Shown here piece after piece: positions 43,083-52,313 of a stretch of 64,000 nucleotides of DNA. Within the stretch, counting starts at the first letter, position 1. Every line of letters starts with the position of its first letter. Both the position numbers and the translations under genes were made by a program. The notes beneath the pieces are model-generated. The model searched no databases. It was not told where the DNA came from and saw only the letters and a list, made by a program, of their open reading frames with translations. Origin of the DNA: Rhodobacterales bacterium HKCCA1288 (GTDB taxonomy: Bacteria > Pseudomonadota > Alphaproteobacteria > Rhodobacterales > Rhodobacteraceae); assembly GCA_015693905.1 (NCBI GenBank), contig CP065161.1, forward strand, positions 1,719,001 through 1,783,000, read 5' to 3'.

Positions 43083-43121
43083 CTCCATCTTCACTTCGCC
43101 CGTCGCAATGGAGGAGTGAGG
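43083..43121 (+). promoter_or_regulatory. Probable expression platform hiding the thiB ribosome site
   Basis: CTCCAT (43083-43088) can pair with ATGGAG (43108-43113). CTTCACTT (43089-43096) can pair with GAGTGAGG (43114-43121, two G-U pairs). The two helices would interlock, so they are mutually exclusive. Both involve the GGAGGAGTGAGG ribosome site before the thiB ATG at 43124. Energies were not computed. Confidence 0.5.
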
Positions 43122-43123
43122 AA

Positions 43124-44110
43124 ATGAAACACACCATCATAGCAGCGGGTATGAGCATCTTTGCAGGGGCGGCAATGGCCGAAAACCCTGTTTTGCATGT
43201 CTATACCTATGATTCATTTGTCGCTGATTGGGGGCCTGGGCCCCAGATTGAGGCTGCTTTCGAAGAAAGCTGTGGCTGTGATCTGCAATTCGTCAGCGCG
43301 GGCGATGGCGCAGCACTGCTGTCGCGGCTTCAGCTTGAGGGCAGTCGCAGCGAAGCAGATGTGGTCTTAGGCCTTGATACAAACCTGATGACAGCCGCAC
43401 GCGATACAGGCCTATTCGCCACGCATGATATCCCCGCTGAGGGGCTGACCCTACCAATCGCATGGGATGATGCAGAATTTCTGCCCTTTGATTGGGGCTA
43501 TTTCGCCTTTGTCCATAACGCTGATCTGCCCAATCCCCCCCAAAGTTTTGAGGAATTGGCCGCAAGTGATCTGCGCATCTTGATCCAAGACCCACGCAGT
43601 TCGACCCCAGGTTTGGGCCTCGTTTACTGGATTGAGGCCGCCTATGGCGATGGGGCTGCGCAAATTTGGCAGGATTTGGCGGATAACATCGTCACCGTCA
43701 CCCCAGGATGGTCAGAGGCCTATGGCCTGTTCCTAGAGGGTGAGGCCGATATGGTGCTTTCCTACACAACATCCCCCGCCTATCACCTCATTGCTGAGGA
43801 AGATCCCAGCAAATCTGCCGCTGCCTTTGACGAGGGGCATTATATGCAAATTGAAATTGCAGGCATCACCGCGGCAAGCGATCAACCCGATTTAGCGCGT
43901 GCGTTTATGACCTTCATGCTGTCGCCCGCATTCCAATCTGTAATCCCCACGACAAACTGGATGTATCCTGCGGCTTTGCCCGTTTCGGCGCTACCCGATG
44001 GGTTTGAAACCTTGATTGCCCCTGAAAAAGTGCTGCACTTCTCGGGGGATGAGGCTGCGGCGCTTCGCGATGCAGCGATTGACAGATGGCAATCCGCACT
44101 CAGCCGCTAA
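43124..44110 (+). CDS. thiB: Thiamine-binding periplasmic protein
   Basis: A 328-residue ABC transporter solute-binding protein. A signal peptide ends at GAAMAE (~residue 19). HVYTYDSFVADWGPGP, SRSEADVVLGLDTN and FDWGYFAFVHN match the thiamine/TPP-binding subfamily. It captures thiamine for ThiPQ. The ATG at 43124 has a strong GGAGGAG site and sits 69 bases after a TPP riboswitch. thiP begins within its last 25 bases. Confidence 0.95.
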   Translation: MKHTIIAAGMSIFAGAAMAENPVLHVYTYDSFVADWGPGPQIEAAFEESCGCDLQFVSAGDGAALLSRLQLEGSRSEADVVLGLDTNLMTAARDTGLFATHDIPAEGLTLPIAWDDAEFLPFDWGYFAFVHNADLPNPPQSFEELAASDLRILIQDPRSSTPGLGLVYWIEAAYGDGAAQIWQDLADNIVTVTPGWSEAYGLFLEGEADMVLSYTTSPAYHLIAEEDPSKSAAAFDEGHYMQIEIAGITAASDQPDLARAFMTFMLSPAFQSVIPTTNWMYPAALPVSALPDGFETLIAPEKVLHFSGDEAAALRDAAIDRWQSALSR

Positions 44111-45639
44111 GTGCCTTGGTTTGGGTCGGGACGGGCGCTTTGGCGCTTGTCCTGACCGTGACCCTTGTCCCGCTTGTGGCGATTGCCGTCACGGCGGACG
44201 ATGGGTTTAAATTACGCGCGGCCGACTGGGCCGCAATTCGCTTTACGCTCCTTCAGGCATTCCTCTCCACAAGTCTGAGCCTTGCAATTGCCATTCCACT
44301 GGCCCGCGCTGTTGCGCGGCGGAGGTTTATTGGCAGGGGCATTTTCATCAGCCTAATGGGTGCCCCATTTATCCTTCCCGTCATCGTTGCCGTGATCGGC
44401 CTGATTGCAAGCTATGGTCATAACGGGTGGCTTGCGCGCGCCTTACAGGTCATTGGCCTAGACCTCCCCGAAATTTACGGGCTGCACGGCGTAGTTCTCG
44501 CGCATGTGTTTTTTAACCTCCCCCTTGCCGCGCGCTTGATCCTGCAAGAGTGGCAAGCCATTCCACAGGAACGCATACGTCTTGCACAATCTTTGGGGCT
44601 TAAGGGCGGCGCTTTTTTTCGGCATATTGAATGGCCGATTGTGCGAAGCACCGCACCGGGCGCTTTTGTGGTGATTTTTCTGCTCTGTTGCTCAAGTTTC
44701 GCAGTCGCGTTGATCTTGGGCGGTGGCCCGCGCGCGACCACGATTGAATTGGCCATTTATCAAGCGTTTCGATTTGATTTTGACCTTGGGCGCGCCGCAA
44801 GTTTGGCCGCCGTGCAGGCCCTGCTGTGCCTCGGCCTCGGCGCGTTTGCACTGCGGCTGTCAGCCCGTGGCACGGGACTTGGCACGGGGCTGGATCGCAG
44901 ATTGGCCCTGCCTACTGAAGGGCGCGCATTTGTCGATACTCTGGTGATCGTGGCTGCGGGTGGATTTCTCGCATTGCCCTTGGTGCGGATCGTGATCCTT
45001 GGCCTGCCAAATCTTACAGAACTACCCACAGCCGTTTGGATTGCGGCGCTGCGCTCGCTGATCATGGCGTTATCTGCGACCGCTCTGTCGATTGCGATGG
45101 CGCTGCCAATCGCCTTTGCCTTGCTCCGCTTGCGCCGCGCCGCAATATTTGAGGCTCTTTGCCTGCTTGCCTTGGTCATTTCACCTTTGGCCCTCGGCAC
45201 AGGATGGTTTTTAATCCTGCGGCCAATCACCAATCCCGTGACATGGGCCTTGCCCGTCACCGTATGCGTCAATGCCCTGATGGCACTGCCCTTCGTGCTG
45301 CGTGCCGTTCTGCCCGCCCTTCATGAAGCTGAAGCAAGCCAAGCCCGCCTTGCCACGGCGTTGGGCCTTGTCGGTTGGCACAGATTTCGGCACGCGATCC
45401 TGCCGCGCCTTATCCGTCCATTGGGCTTTGCGGCGGGTTTATGTGCGGCCTTATCAATGGGGGATTTGGGCGTGATCGCCCTATTCGCGGCACCTGATCA
45501 AGCCACTTTGCCCCTAGAGATGCTGCGCCTGATGGGGGCCTATCGTATGGCGGATGCCCAAGGGGCAGCATTGCTGCTCTTGATCCTAAGCCTGGGCTTG
45601 TTTTGGATATTTGACCGTGGGGGCCGTTACCATGCTTGA
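44086..45639 (+). CDS. thiP: Thiamine ABC transporter permease
   Basis: A 517-residue protein with two fused permease halves, about twelve membrane segments. Each half has an EAA-like loop for ATPase contact: AQSLGLKGGAFFRHIEWP near residue 165 and ATALGLVGWHRFRHAILPRL near residue 425 (in parts). It overlaps thiB by 25 bases and thiQ by 8, showing tight coupling. Function follows from the riboswitch and neighbours. Confidence 0.93.
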   Translation: MAIRTQPLSALVWVGTGALALVLTVTLVPLVAIAVTADDGFKLRAADWAAIRFTLLQAFLSTSLSLAIAIPLARAVARRRFIGRGIFISLMGAPFILPVIVAVIGLIASYGHNGWLARALQVIGLDLPEIYGLHGVVLAHVFFNLPLAARLILQEWQAIPQERIRLAQSLGLKGGAFFRHIEWPIVRSTAPGAFVVIFLLCCSSFAVALILGGGPRATTIELAIYQAFRFDFDLGRAASLAAVQALLCLGLGAFALRLSARGTGLGTGLDRRLALPTEGRAFVDTLVIVAAGGFLALPLVRIVILGLPNLTELPTAVWIAALRSLIMALSATALSIAMALPIAFALLRLRRAAIFEALCLLALVISPLALGTGWFLILRPITNPVTWALPVTVCVNALMALPFVLRAVLPALHEAEASQARLATALGLVGWHRFRHAILPRLIRPLGFAAGLCAALSMGDLGVIALFAAPDQATLPLEMLRLMGAYRMADAQGAALLLLILSLGLFWIFDRGGRYHA

Positions 45640-46321
45640 GATCACAAATCTAACCTATCGCAGCGAGGGCTTTGAATTGAACGCCACCTTCCGCGTGGAG
45701 CGAGGGGAAAGGCTGGCCTTAATGGGGCAATCAGGCGCGGGAAAATCCACGTTGATCAGCCTCATCGCAGGGTTTCTCAGCCCAAATGCGGGAGAGATCT
45801 GGTTTGACAGCGCAAACCTCACCCAGTGCGATCCATCCAAACGGCCAATTTCAATCCTGTTTCAAGACAGCAATCTTTTCCCTCATCTGACTTTGCGGGA
45901 AAACCTAGGCTTGGCCCTCTCGCCGCGATTGGCGTTGAACGCGGCGATGGAGGCGCAGATCAGCGCCGCATTGGCACAAGTGGGCCTGCGCGGGTTTGAG
46001 GGGCGCCGCCCCGCAAGCCTGTCAGGTGGGCAACAATCCCGTGCAGCCATTGCGCGCGTCCTTTTGCAAAATCGGCCAATCCTGCTGATGGACGAGCCGT
46101 TTGCAGCCCTAGATCCCGCTTTGCGGCGCGAGATGGCAGAGTTGATCCGCAGTTTGTGCCGCGATTTGGGACTGACCTTGATCCTCGCTTCTCATGATTT
46201 CACGGATGCCGAACGGATGTGTGACCGCGTGATGCTTTTGTCCGAAGGGCAGATTACAGAAGATTGCCCCATCACAGGCCTACGCGCCGCACCTCCTGCG
46301 GGTTTGGCGCCATGGCTGTAG
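45632..46321 (+). CDS. thiQ: Thiamine ABC transporter ATPase
   Basis: A 229-residue ABC ATPase. Walker A is GQSGAGKST, the Q-loop is FQDSNLFPHLT, the signature is LSGGQQSRAAIAR, and Walker B is LLMDEPFAALDP. It starts at the ATG at 45632, 8 bases before the thiP stop. It is the last gene of the riboswitch-controlled operon and is followed by a bidirectional terminator. Confidence 0.94.
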   Translation: MLEITNLTYRSEGFELNATFRVERGERLALMGQSGAGKSTLISLIAGFLSPNAGEIWFDSANLTQCDPSKRPISILFQDSNLFPHLTLRENLGLALSPRLALNAAMEAQISAALAQVGLRGFEGRRPASLSGGQQSRAAIARVLLQNRPILLMDEPFAALDPALRREMAELIRSLCRDLGLTLILASHDFTDAERMCDRVMLLSEGQITEDCPITGLRAAPPAGLAPWL

Positions 46322-46330
46322 GCAAAAGAA

Positions 46331-46360
46331 AAAAGCGCCTCTGGGATCAGAGGCGCTTTT
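46331..46360. terminator. Bidirectional intrinsic terminator between thiQ and petC
   Basis: AAAAGCGCCTCTG (46331-46343), loop GGAT, CAGAGGCGCTTTT (46348-46360). A runs on one side and T runs on the other allow use by both converging operons. Confidence 0.9.
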
Positions 46361-46390
46361 AGGTTTCTATCGTCCCTTCGGGGGCGTGGC

Positions 46391-47191
46391 TTATTTCGCT
46401 GCGCCCGCTTTGGCGCGCGATTTGATAGGCGCCCAAAGTTTCTTATTGGTCAGATACAGCATCACAGCGAGAATGCCGAGCATGATAATCGCGGTGAAGC
46501 CAAGCTGCTTACGCTCCATCATGCGGGGTTCTGCCGCCCAAGTCAGGAACGCAGCCACATCTTTGGCCATGCTCTCGATATCATTGGGTGAGCCATCTGC
46601 GAACTCAACCGCACCATCCCACAAGGGAGGGGCCATTGCGATCAAACCACCAGGGAAAGATTCGTTCTCGTAGAAGTATGTCCCATACTGCTCCACCTCT
46701 TCGCCCGTATAATGGGTCAGAAGAGATGCAATATATTCTGGGCCACCAATGCCGTTGAACAACTGGTTCAGACCCAAACCATATGGCCCATGAAAGCCAG
46801 CACGGGCCTTCGCCATGAGGCTCAGGTCAGGTGCGTTTTCAAGGCTAGACTGCGGGAAATGGTCATTCGGAGTCGCAGTGCGCCAATCATCAATGGAGGG
46901 GTCATACACCTCGAACTGTTCCGCATAGGCGCGGGCCTGTTCGGGGGTATATCCCAAGCCATTTTCATCGGCGAGGTTGCGGTAAGCCACATATTGCAGA
47001 CCATGGCAGGCAGAGCAAACTTCGGTGAAGACCTGAAGCCCGCGCTGCAACTGATCTTGGTCATAGCGACCAAATGGGCCTTGGAACGAGAATTCATAAT
47101 TCACGATGTGGCCCTCTGCACCTTCTGCAAGTCCCGCTCCGGTCGAGAGGCTCAGCGCAGCAATTGTGCTGATCACAAGTTTCCTGAACAT
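46391..47191 (-). CDS. petC: Cytochrome c1 of the bc1 complex
   Basis: A 266-residue exported haem protein with a cleavable signal ending near GAGLAEG. The haem c motif is CSACH followed by [13 protein letters not shown]. The sixth-ligand methionine is expected in the LIAMAPPL region. A C-terminal helix ([17 protein letters not shown], in part) anchors it. It passes electrons from the Rieske protein to soluble or membrane cytochromes c. It is the last gene of the petABC operon. Confidence 0.97.
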   Translation of the reverse strand: MFRKLVISTIAALSLSTGAGLAEGAEGHIVNYEFSFQGPFGRYDQDQLQRGLQVFTEVCSACHGLQYVAYRNLADENGLGYTPEQARAYAEQFEVYDPSIDDWRTATPNDHFPQSSLENAPDLSLMAKARAGFHGPYGLGLNQLFNGIGGPEYIASLLTHYTGEEVEQYGTYFYENESFPGGLIAMAPPLWDGAVEFADGSPNDIESMAKDVAAFLTWAAEPRMMERKQLGFTAIIMLGILAVMLYLTNKKLWAPIKSRAKAGAAK

Positions 47192-47209
47192 GTCAGACTA
47201 TCCTTTCTC

Positions 47210-48559
47210 TCACTCAGCAGGAATTTTCGCAGAGGCAGGGCCAGTGCCCACGCTTGCATTGCCGTAATGGGCGTTGAAATCCTCTTCGATGGTCGAAGGC
47301 GGTGTGGTTGGCTTTTCCAGAACCCCCAGAAGCGGCAGGATCACGAGGAAATAGGCGAACCAATAGGCCGACCCGATCAAAGCGATGTAGGGGTAAATCC
47401 CTTCTGCAGGCATTGCACCCGCCCACATCAGCACGAAGAAGTTGATCACGAAAACCCAGAACCAAGGCTTAAACATTGGGCGGTAGCGGCCAGAGCGCAC
47501 CGAAGATGTATCAAGCCATGGCACCAAGGCCATCACGATGATCGCACCAAACATGGCGAGAACACCGAAGAATTTCGCGTCAACAATCCCGCCTGTCAGG
47601 AACTCCGCCGCAATCACAACCCAAACTTCACCGTCAAAGGCGCGCAGGATCGCGTAGAAGGGCAAGAAATACCATTCAGGCACGATATGTGCAGGCGTGA
47701 CCATTGGGTTTGCCTCGATATAGTTATCGGGGTGACCCAGATAGTTCGGCATAAAGCCCACGATGGCAAAGAAAGCCACCAGAACAACCGCCAAGGCGAA
47801 CAGGTCTTTGATTACGAAATAGGGCCAGAATGGCAGCGTATCGGCTTCGGCCTCTTTCTTAGATGCGCGGCGCACATCAACACCTGTTGGGTTGTTGTTA
47901 CCCGTGGTGTGGAAGGCCCAAACGTGAACGATCACCAGACCCAAGATCACGAATGGCAGCAGATAGTGCAGCGACAAGAAGCGGTTCAGCGTGGCGTTGT
48001 CCACCGCAGGCCCGCCCAAGAGCCATGTCTGGATCGCTTCGCCCACAAAGGGAATCGCGCCAAATAGGCCCGTGATCACGGTCGCGCCCCAGAAGGACAT
48101 CTGACCCCAAGGCAGAACATAGCCCATAAAGGCTGTGCCCATCATCAGTAGGTAAATCAGCATACCGACAATCCATGTGACTTCGCGTGGCGCCTTGTAG
48201 GAGCCGTAGTAAAGACCACGGAAAATGTGCAGATAAACCGCGATAAAGAACAAAGACGCGCCGTTTTGGTGGATATAGCGGATCGCCCATCCCCCGTTCA
48301 CGTTGCGCATAATGTGTTCAACGCTTGCAAAAGCGAGATCGACATGTGGGGTGTAGTGCATCACAAGGATGATCCCTGTGACAATCTGCATGACCAAGCA
48401 GAACACAAGAACGATGCCCCAAATCCACATCCAATTCAGGTTCTTGGGGGTTGGGATCATCAATGTGTCATAAAGAAGGCCCACGATGGGAAGGCGCGAA
48501 TGCAACCACTTCTCGGCGTTGGACTTCGGTTCGTAATGGTCGTGGGGAATGCCAGACAT
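47210..48559 (-). CDS. petB: Cytochrome b of the bc1 complex
   Basis: A 449-residue integral membrane protein with eight helices. The haem-ligating histidines lie in [12 protein letters not shown], in [12 protein letters not shown] and in the paired positions of the fourth helix ([21 protein letters not shown], in part). The Qo-site [14 protein letters not shown] is visible. It carries out the Q cycle at the inner membrane. It lies between petA (15-base gap) and petC (18-base gap). Confidence 0.98.
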   Translation of the reverse strand: MSGIPHDHYEPKSNAEKWLHSRLPIVGLLYDTLMIPTPKNLNWMWIWGIVLVFCLVMQIVTGIILVMHYTPHVDLAFASVEHIMRNVNGGWAIRYIHQNGASLFFIAVYLHIFRGLYYGSYKAPREVTWIVGMLIYLLMMGTAFMGYVLPWGQMSFWGATVITGLFGAIPFVGEAIQTWLLGGPAVDNATLNRFLSLHYLLPFVILGLVIVHVWAFHTTGNNNPTGVDVRRASKKEAEADTLPFWPYFVIKDLFALAVVLVAFFAIVGFMPNYLGHPDNYIEANPMVTPAHIVPEWYFLPFYAILRAFDGEVWVVIAAEFLTGGIVDAKFFGVLAMFGAIIVMALVPWLDTSSVRSGRYRPMFKPWFWVFVINFFVLMWAGAMPAEGIYPYIALIGSAYWFAYFLVILPLLGVLEKPTTPPSTIEEDFNAHYGNASVGTGPASAKIPAE

Positions 48560-48574
48560 CGGTCGTTTCCTCCG

Positions 48575-49153
48575 TTAACCGAGCAAAATTGTTGTATCGT
48601 CTACGAAAGACGCGTTTGGAATGTGCAGGTTCTGCGGCGCGGGGCCTTTGCGGATACGGCCTGCCGTGTCGTAATGCGAACCATGGCAAGGGCAGAACCA
48701 ACCGCCGAACTCGCCTGCGCCATCACCCAAAGGCACACAGCCCAAATGGGTGCAAACGCCCTGCATCACCAACCATTCGCCTGTGTTCTCACCCTCAGGG
48801 GTGGTTAGGCTGCGGTTTTCGTCATGCGCATCCGAGCCTGCAGCGATGTTTGGGTTGCGGCTATCGGTATCTACAAGGTCATTCATGTCAACGGCGCGCG
48901 CCGCTTCAATCTCATCCTGCGTGCGACGGCGGATGAAAACGGGCTTGCCGAGGAACAGAACGGTCAACTGCGTTCCTTCCTGCACACCCGAGACATCAAC
49001 GCGCATCGTGGATGCGGCTTGAACGTCTGCCGAAGGGTTCATTTGATTGACCAGCGGCCAGACGGCGGCGCCGGTTACAACAGCACCTACACCGCCTGTC
49101 GCATAGTACAGAAAGTCGCGGCGTGTGCTGGACTGGTCTTCTGCGTGTGACAC
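48575..49153 (-). CDS. petA: Rieske iron–sulfur protein of the bc1 complex
   Basis: A 192-residue protein with a Tat-type N-terminus ([21 protein letters not shown], in parts). The [2Fe-2S] ligands are in [10 protein letters not shown] and [10 protein letters not shown] choose the GTG at 49153: it has GGGAG 9 bases upstream and gives the N-terminus typical of Rhodobacterales (VSHAEDQ read as Met). An ATG 57 bases upstream would displace the Tat signal from the N-terminus. It is the first gene of the operon, and the ~220 bases upstream should hold its promoter. Confidence 0.95.
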   Translation of the reverse strand: MSHAEDQSSTRRDFLYYATGGVGAVVTGAAVWPLVNQMNPSADVQAASTMRVDVSGVQEGTQLTVLFLGKPVFIRRRTQDEIEAARAVDMNDLVDTDSRNPNIAAGSDAHDENRSLTTPEGENTGEWLVMQGVCTHLGCVPLGDGAGEFGGWFCPCHGSHYDTAGRIRKGPAPQNLHIPNASFVDDTTILLG

Positions 49154-49375
49154 TGAAAGCGTCTCCCTTGTCAGCGACCCACCAAACGGGGCCAATTGAA
49201 TCGAAGCCACAGGAATCCCCCGCAGCTTTTCTCGGGCTGTTTATGCAATGAAATGATAAGCGTCTAGCGGACAAACGCGCGCAGTTTGGCCGAAATGTCG
49301 CGGTTTGTGATGAATTTTCAACCTCTGCGCGAAAAACATGAAGGTTTCACACGAAAAAAATTTCGCAAAGCCCGC

Positions 49376-49831
49376 CTATTTCCCGAAGTTTAGGGCCATT
49401 TTTCGGTGCAAAATACCTGATCCATCATCAAATTCGGGGCCTGTGGCGGTGAATCCCAAGCGCTCGTAAAAGGAAATCGCGCTCAATTGCGCGTCCAATT
49501 CCATCTGATGTGGATCTGGTTCTGTGGCGATGTGGCGAATATGCGCCATCACAAACCGCATAAGTGACGCACCATAGCCCGCGCCCCGCGCATCTGCGAC
49601 AACCGCGATGCGTCCAATCCGCCACGCCTGCCCTGTGCGATAGAGCCGCCCTGTCGCCACAGCCCGCCCCGCCAAACGACCCAAAACATGAGTGGCTTTT
49701 GCGTCAATCGTATCAAATTCCTCTGAAAGCGGCACAGATTGCTCGACCACAAAGACAGCGCGGCGGATCTCATAGCACAGATCCAAATCAGCCTGTGTTT
49801 GCACAAGGCTAAATTCGGGCGAACCACTCAT
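49376..49831 (-). CDS. GNAT family N-acetyltransferase
   Basis: A 151-residue GNAT protein. It shows RRAVFVVEQSVPLSEEFD near the start, as in ElaA-like members, and the acetyl-CoA loop around RIAVVADARGAGYGASLM (in parts). SFYERLGF and ILHRKMAL close the fold. Substrate unknown. It overlaps the GST stop by 4 bases and is the last gene of the long minus-strand chain that includes rppH, ctpA and gpmI. Confidence 0.85.
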   Translation of the reverse strand: MSGSPEFSLVQTQADLDLCYEIRRAVFVVEQSVPLSEEFDTIDAKATHVLGRLAGRAVATGRLYRTGQAWRIGRIAVVADARGAGYGASLMRFVMAHIRHIATEPDPHQMELDAQLSAISFYERLGFTATGPEFDDGSGILHRKMALNFGK

Positions 49832-50436
49832 CCAACTGGGAATGTGTCTTTGAAAGAGGGACGCGCGCTTAAGCGATCAAAAAACGCGGTCAAGTTCGGG
49901 CGGGTCGCGCGCCAATCAAATTGGCCTTGGCGAAAATCAAGATAGCCCAAGCCCGCACCAACCGCGATTTGGCCCATATCAAGCGCCTGATCAAAACTCG
50001 GCACTTGGGTTTCGAAATAATCAAGCGCGCGCTCTACTTTGGCCCATTGGCCTTCATACCAAGGCTCATACCAATGTGTTTCGGGGCGGAAGCGTTTTTC
50101 ATAGACCATGGCCACCACAGCCTCGATCATACCATCTGCCGCCGCTTCGGTGGTCAGCACCTCCCAAAGGCGGCTTTCGGGATAAAGCCCCGCTTGCGCA
50201 TGTTGATCCAAAAAGCGGGTGATCACACGGCTGTCAAAAATCGGGCTATCGCCTTCGCGCAAAAGCACAGGAATACGTCCTGAAGGATTGGCGGCATTGA
50301 GATGGGCATCCCCGCCCATGGGTGAGGCTTTGACAGTTTCGAACATCACATCTGTCATACCCGCCTCTTTGACCATCACAAGAACCTTCCGCACGAAGGG
50401 GGATGCAGCAGAGCCGAGAACCTGAAATTGCGCCAT
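49828..50436 (-). CDS. Glutathione S-transferase family protein
   Basis: A 202-residue GST. The thioredoxin-like part has LGSAASPFVRKVLVM with serine positions for glutathione activation, NPSGRIPVLL with the cis-proline and SRVITRFLD. The helical domain ends RLSARPSFKDTFP. Substrate not inferable. It begins 19 bases after rppH and overlaps the GNAT gene by 4 bases. Confidence 0.85.
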   Translation of the reverse strand: MAQFQVLGSAASPFVRKVLVMVKEAGMTDVMFETVKASPMGGDAHLNAANPSGRIPVLLREGDSPIFDSRVITRFLDQHAQAGLYPESRLWEVLTTEAAADGMIEAVVAMVYEKRFRPETHWYEPWYEGQWAKVERALDYFETQVPSFDQALDMGQIAVGAGLGYLDFRQGQFDWRATRPNLTAFFDRLSARPSFKDTFPVG

Positions 50437-50455
50437 TTTTCTTGTCCCTTTGGGC

Positions 50456-50947
50456 TTAGATTAAACCAAATTCTTGAAACACGGCGGCATAGATGTCGCG
50501 CTTGAACGGCACAATCTGCACCAAAAGATCCTGCGCCCGCATCCATTGCCAATCGGAGAATTCAACATCCTGATAGCTGAGGTCAATCGCGTCATCGGGG
50601 GCGGTTAATTCAACCATAACCCAATGCTGCTTTTGTCCCCGAAATTTGCCGCCCCAACGATAGGGGATCACTTCTGGCGGCAGATCATAGGTCAACCAAT
50701 CAGCGGTCTGCCGTATAAACCGCGTTTGATCTTCTGAAATGCCAGTTTCCTCAAGCAATTCGCGGGCAGCGGCTTGGCGTGGGGTTTCACCCGCATCAAT
50801 ACCGCCCTGCGGCATTTGCCATGCAGGTTTGTCCATATCCGCGCGCGTGCCCGCGAAAACACCACCCGCGGCATTGACCATCACAATGCCAACACAGGGC
50901 CGATAGGGCAGCGCAGCGATATCAGCAGGCGACAGCGCCGCGCTCAT
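50456..50947 (-). CDS. rppH: RNA pyrophosphohydrolase
   Basis: A 163-residue Nudix enzyme removing pyrophosphate from mRNA 5' ends or cleaving dinucleoside polyphosphates. LPYRPCVGIVMVN is the conserved N-terminal segment. The Nudix box is GGIDAGETPRQAAARELLEETG (in parts GGIDAGET and RELLEETG). Length matches RppH. The start overlaps the ctpA stop by 4 bases. Confidence 0.94.
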   Translation of the reverse strand: MSAALSPADIAALPYRPCVGIVMVNAAGGVFAGTRADMDKPAWQMPQGGIDAGETPRQAAARELLEETGISEDQTRFIRQTADWLTYDLPPEVIPYRWGGKFRGQKQHWVMVELTAPDDAIDLSYQDVEFSDWQWMRAQDLLVQIVPFKRDIYAAVFQEFGLI

Positions 50948-52278
50948 CGGGCGTTTGGCCCCAAGGCGTTTAGCCCCGTCAGAATATCAATCGCATAGGC
51001 CAGTTGATAATCCTGATTGCGCAGGCGTGCGGTTTCCTCGGCAATGGCTTGCTCCTCATCGCGAAGACGCTGCTCATCTTCGGTCAGGGTGGTGTTGCGC
51101 AAGGCCCCGCGCAAATCGGCTTCGGAGCGGGTGAACCGATCTTCGGTTGGCGCATCCTCAACAGGGTCGCGCTGTTCCACCAGAATATCAGGGGCCACGC
51201 CCAATGCCTGAATCGAGCGGCCCGAAGGGGTGTAGTATAGCGCAGTAGTCAGTCGAATGGCCCCCTCGCCCTGCACAGGCATCACGGATTGCACCGACCC
51301 TTTGCCAAATGTGTTTGTGCCTACGACCACAGCGCGGCGATGATCTTGCAACGCGCCCGCCACGATCTCGGAGGCCGAGGCAGAGCCGCCATTGACCAGA
51401 ACCACCATCGGCAATCCGTCAATCAAATCGCCTGCCGTTGCATTGTAGCGATCCCCATCCGCGCCATTTCGGCCACGGGTGGAAACGATTTCGCCCTGTT
51501 CCAAAAAGGCATCGGACACACGAATTGCTTGGGTCAATAGACCCCCAGGATTGTTTCGCAAATCAAGCACGACACCATTCAGATTTTCGATCCCGCCAAG
51601 CTCTGCGATGACATCAGACAAACCGTCCTCCAAGTTGGGGTAGGTTTGATCATTGAAGGTCGAGACGCGCAAAATCGCGGTGTTTCCCTCTAGGCGCGTG
51701 CGCACAGCAGTAAGACGGATGCGGTCGCGGATGATGGAGATGTCAAAAGGTTCATCAACCCCCTCCCGCACGACAGTGATGACAATCTCCGAACCAACAG
51801 GCCCACGCATCAGATCAACGGCTTCTTCCAATGTCAGGCCAAGCAGTGCCTCGCCATCCACATGGGTGATGAAATCACCCGCCTCAACACCCGCTTCCAT
51901 TGCAGGGGTGTCATCCATTGGCGTGATGACGCGCACAAACCCGTCTTCTTGGGTCACTTCAATGCCCAACCCACCAAACTCGCCACGGGTCTGCACTTGC
52001 ATCGAGTCGAAATCACGCGGCGGCAGATAGCTTGAATGTGGATCAAGCGAGGTCAGCATGCCATTGATCGCCGCTTCGATCAGCGCAGATTCATCGACCT
52101 CCTCAACGTAATTCGAGCGGATCCGCTCAAACACATCTCCAAATAAATCAAGCTGCTCGTAAACGCTGCGCTGCTGTTCCTGCTCTTGCGCCAAGAGCGG
52201 GGCGGCAAATTGGGATGCCAAGATGACCCCAGCAACCGCGCCCCCTAAGCCCGCAATAACCAGTTTCTTCATGTTCAT
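50944..52278 (-). CDS. ctpA: Carboxy-terminal processing peptidase (S41 family)
   Basis: A 444-residue periplasmic protease with an N-terminal signal (VIAGLGGAVAGVILASQF, in part). A PDZ domain spans about 95-185 (GLGIEVTQEDGFVRV). The S41 domain has its catalytic serine in NGGSASASEIVAG and the lysine in TFGKGSVQS. The start is the ATG at 52278 or the one at 52272; AAAGGA lies just before both. It is encoded after an EnvC-like gene, which fits a role in regulating wall hydrolysis. A coiled C-terminal segment is rich in Glu and Arg. Confidence 0.95.
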   Translation of the reverse strand: MNMKKLVIAGLGGAVAGVILASQFAAPLLAQEQEQQRSVYEQLDLFGDVFERIRSNYVEEVDESALIEAAINGMLTSLDPHSSYLPPRDFDSMQVQTRGEFGGLGIEVTQEDGFVRVITPMDDTPAMEAGVEAGDFITHVDGEALLGLTLEEAVDLMRGPVGSEIVITVVREGVDEPFDISIIRDRIRLTAVRTRLEGNTAILRVSTFNDQTYPNLEDGLSDVIAELGGIENLNGVVLDLRNNPGGLLTQAIRVSDAFLEQGEIVSTRGRNGADGDRYNATAGDLIDGLPMVVLVNGGSASASEIVAGALQDHRRAVVVGTNTFGKGSVQSVMPVQGEGAIRLTTALYYTPSGRSIQALGVAPDILVEQRDPVEDAPTEDRFTRSEADLRGALRNTTLTEDEQRLRDEEQAIAEETARLRNQDYQLAYAIDILTGLNALGPNAR

Positions 52279-52313
52279 CCGTCCTTTCCGACCGCATATC
52301 TGGCGCGGCGCAC

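Noticed and set aside
46712-48067. A 451-codon open frame on the plus strand across petB and petC
   Set aside because: It is antisense to highly conserved cytochrome genes, has no recognisable domain and is rich in His, Gln and Arg as codon-shadow translations are.
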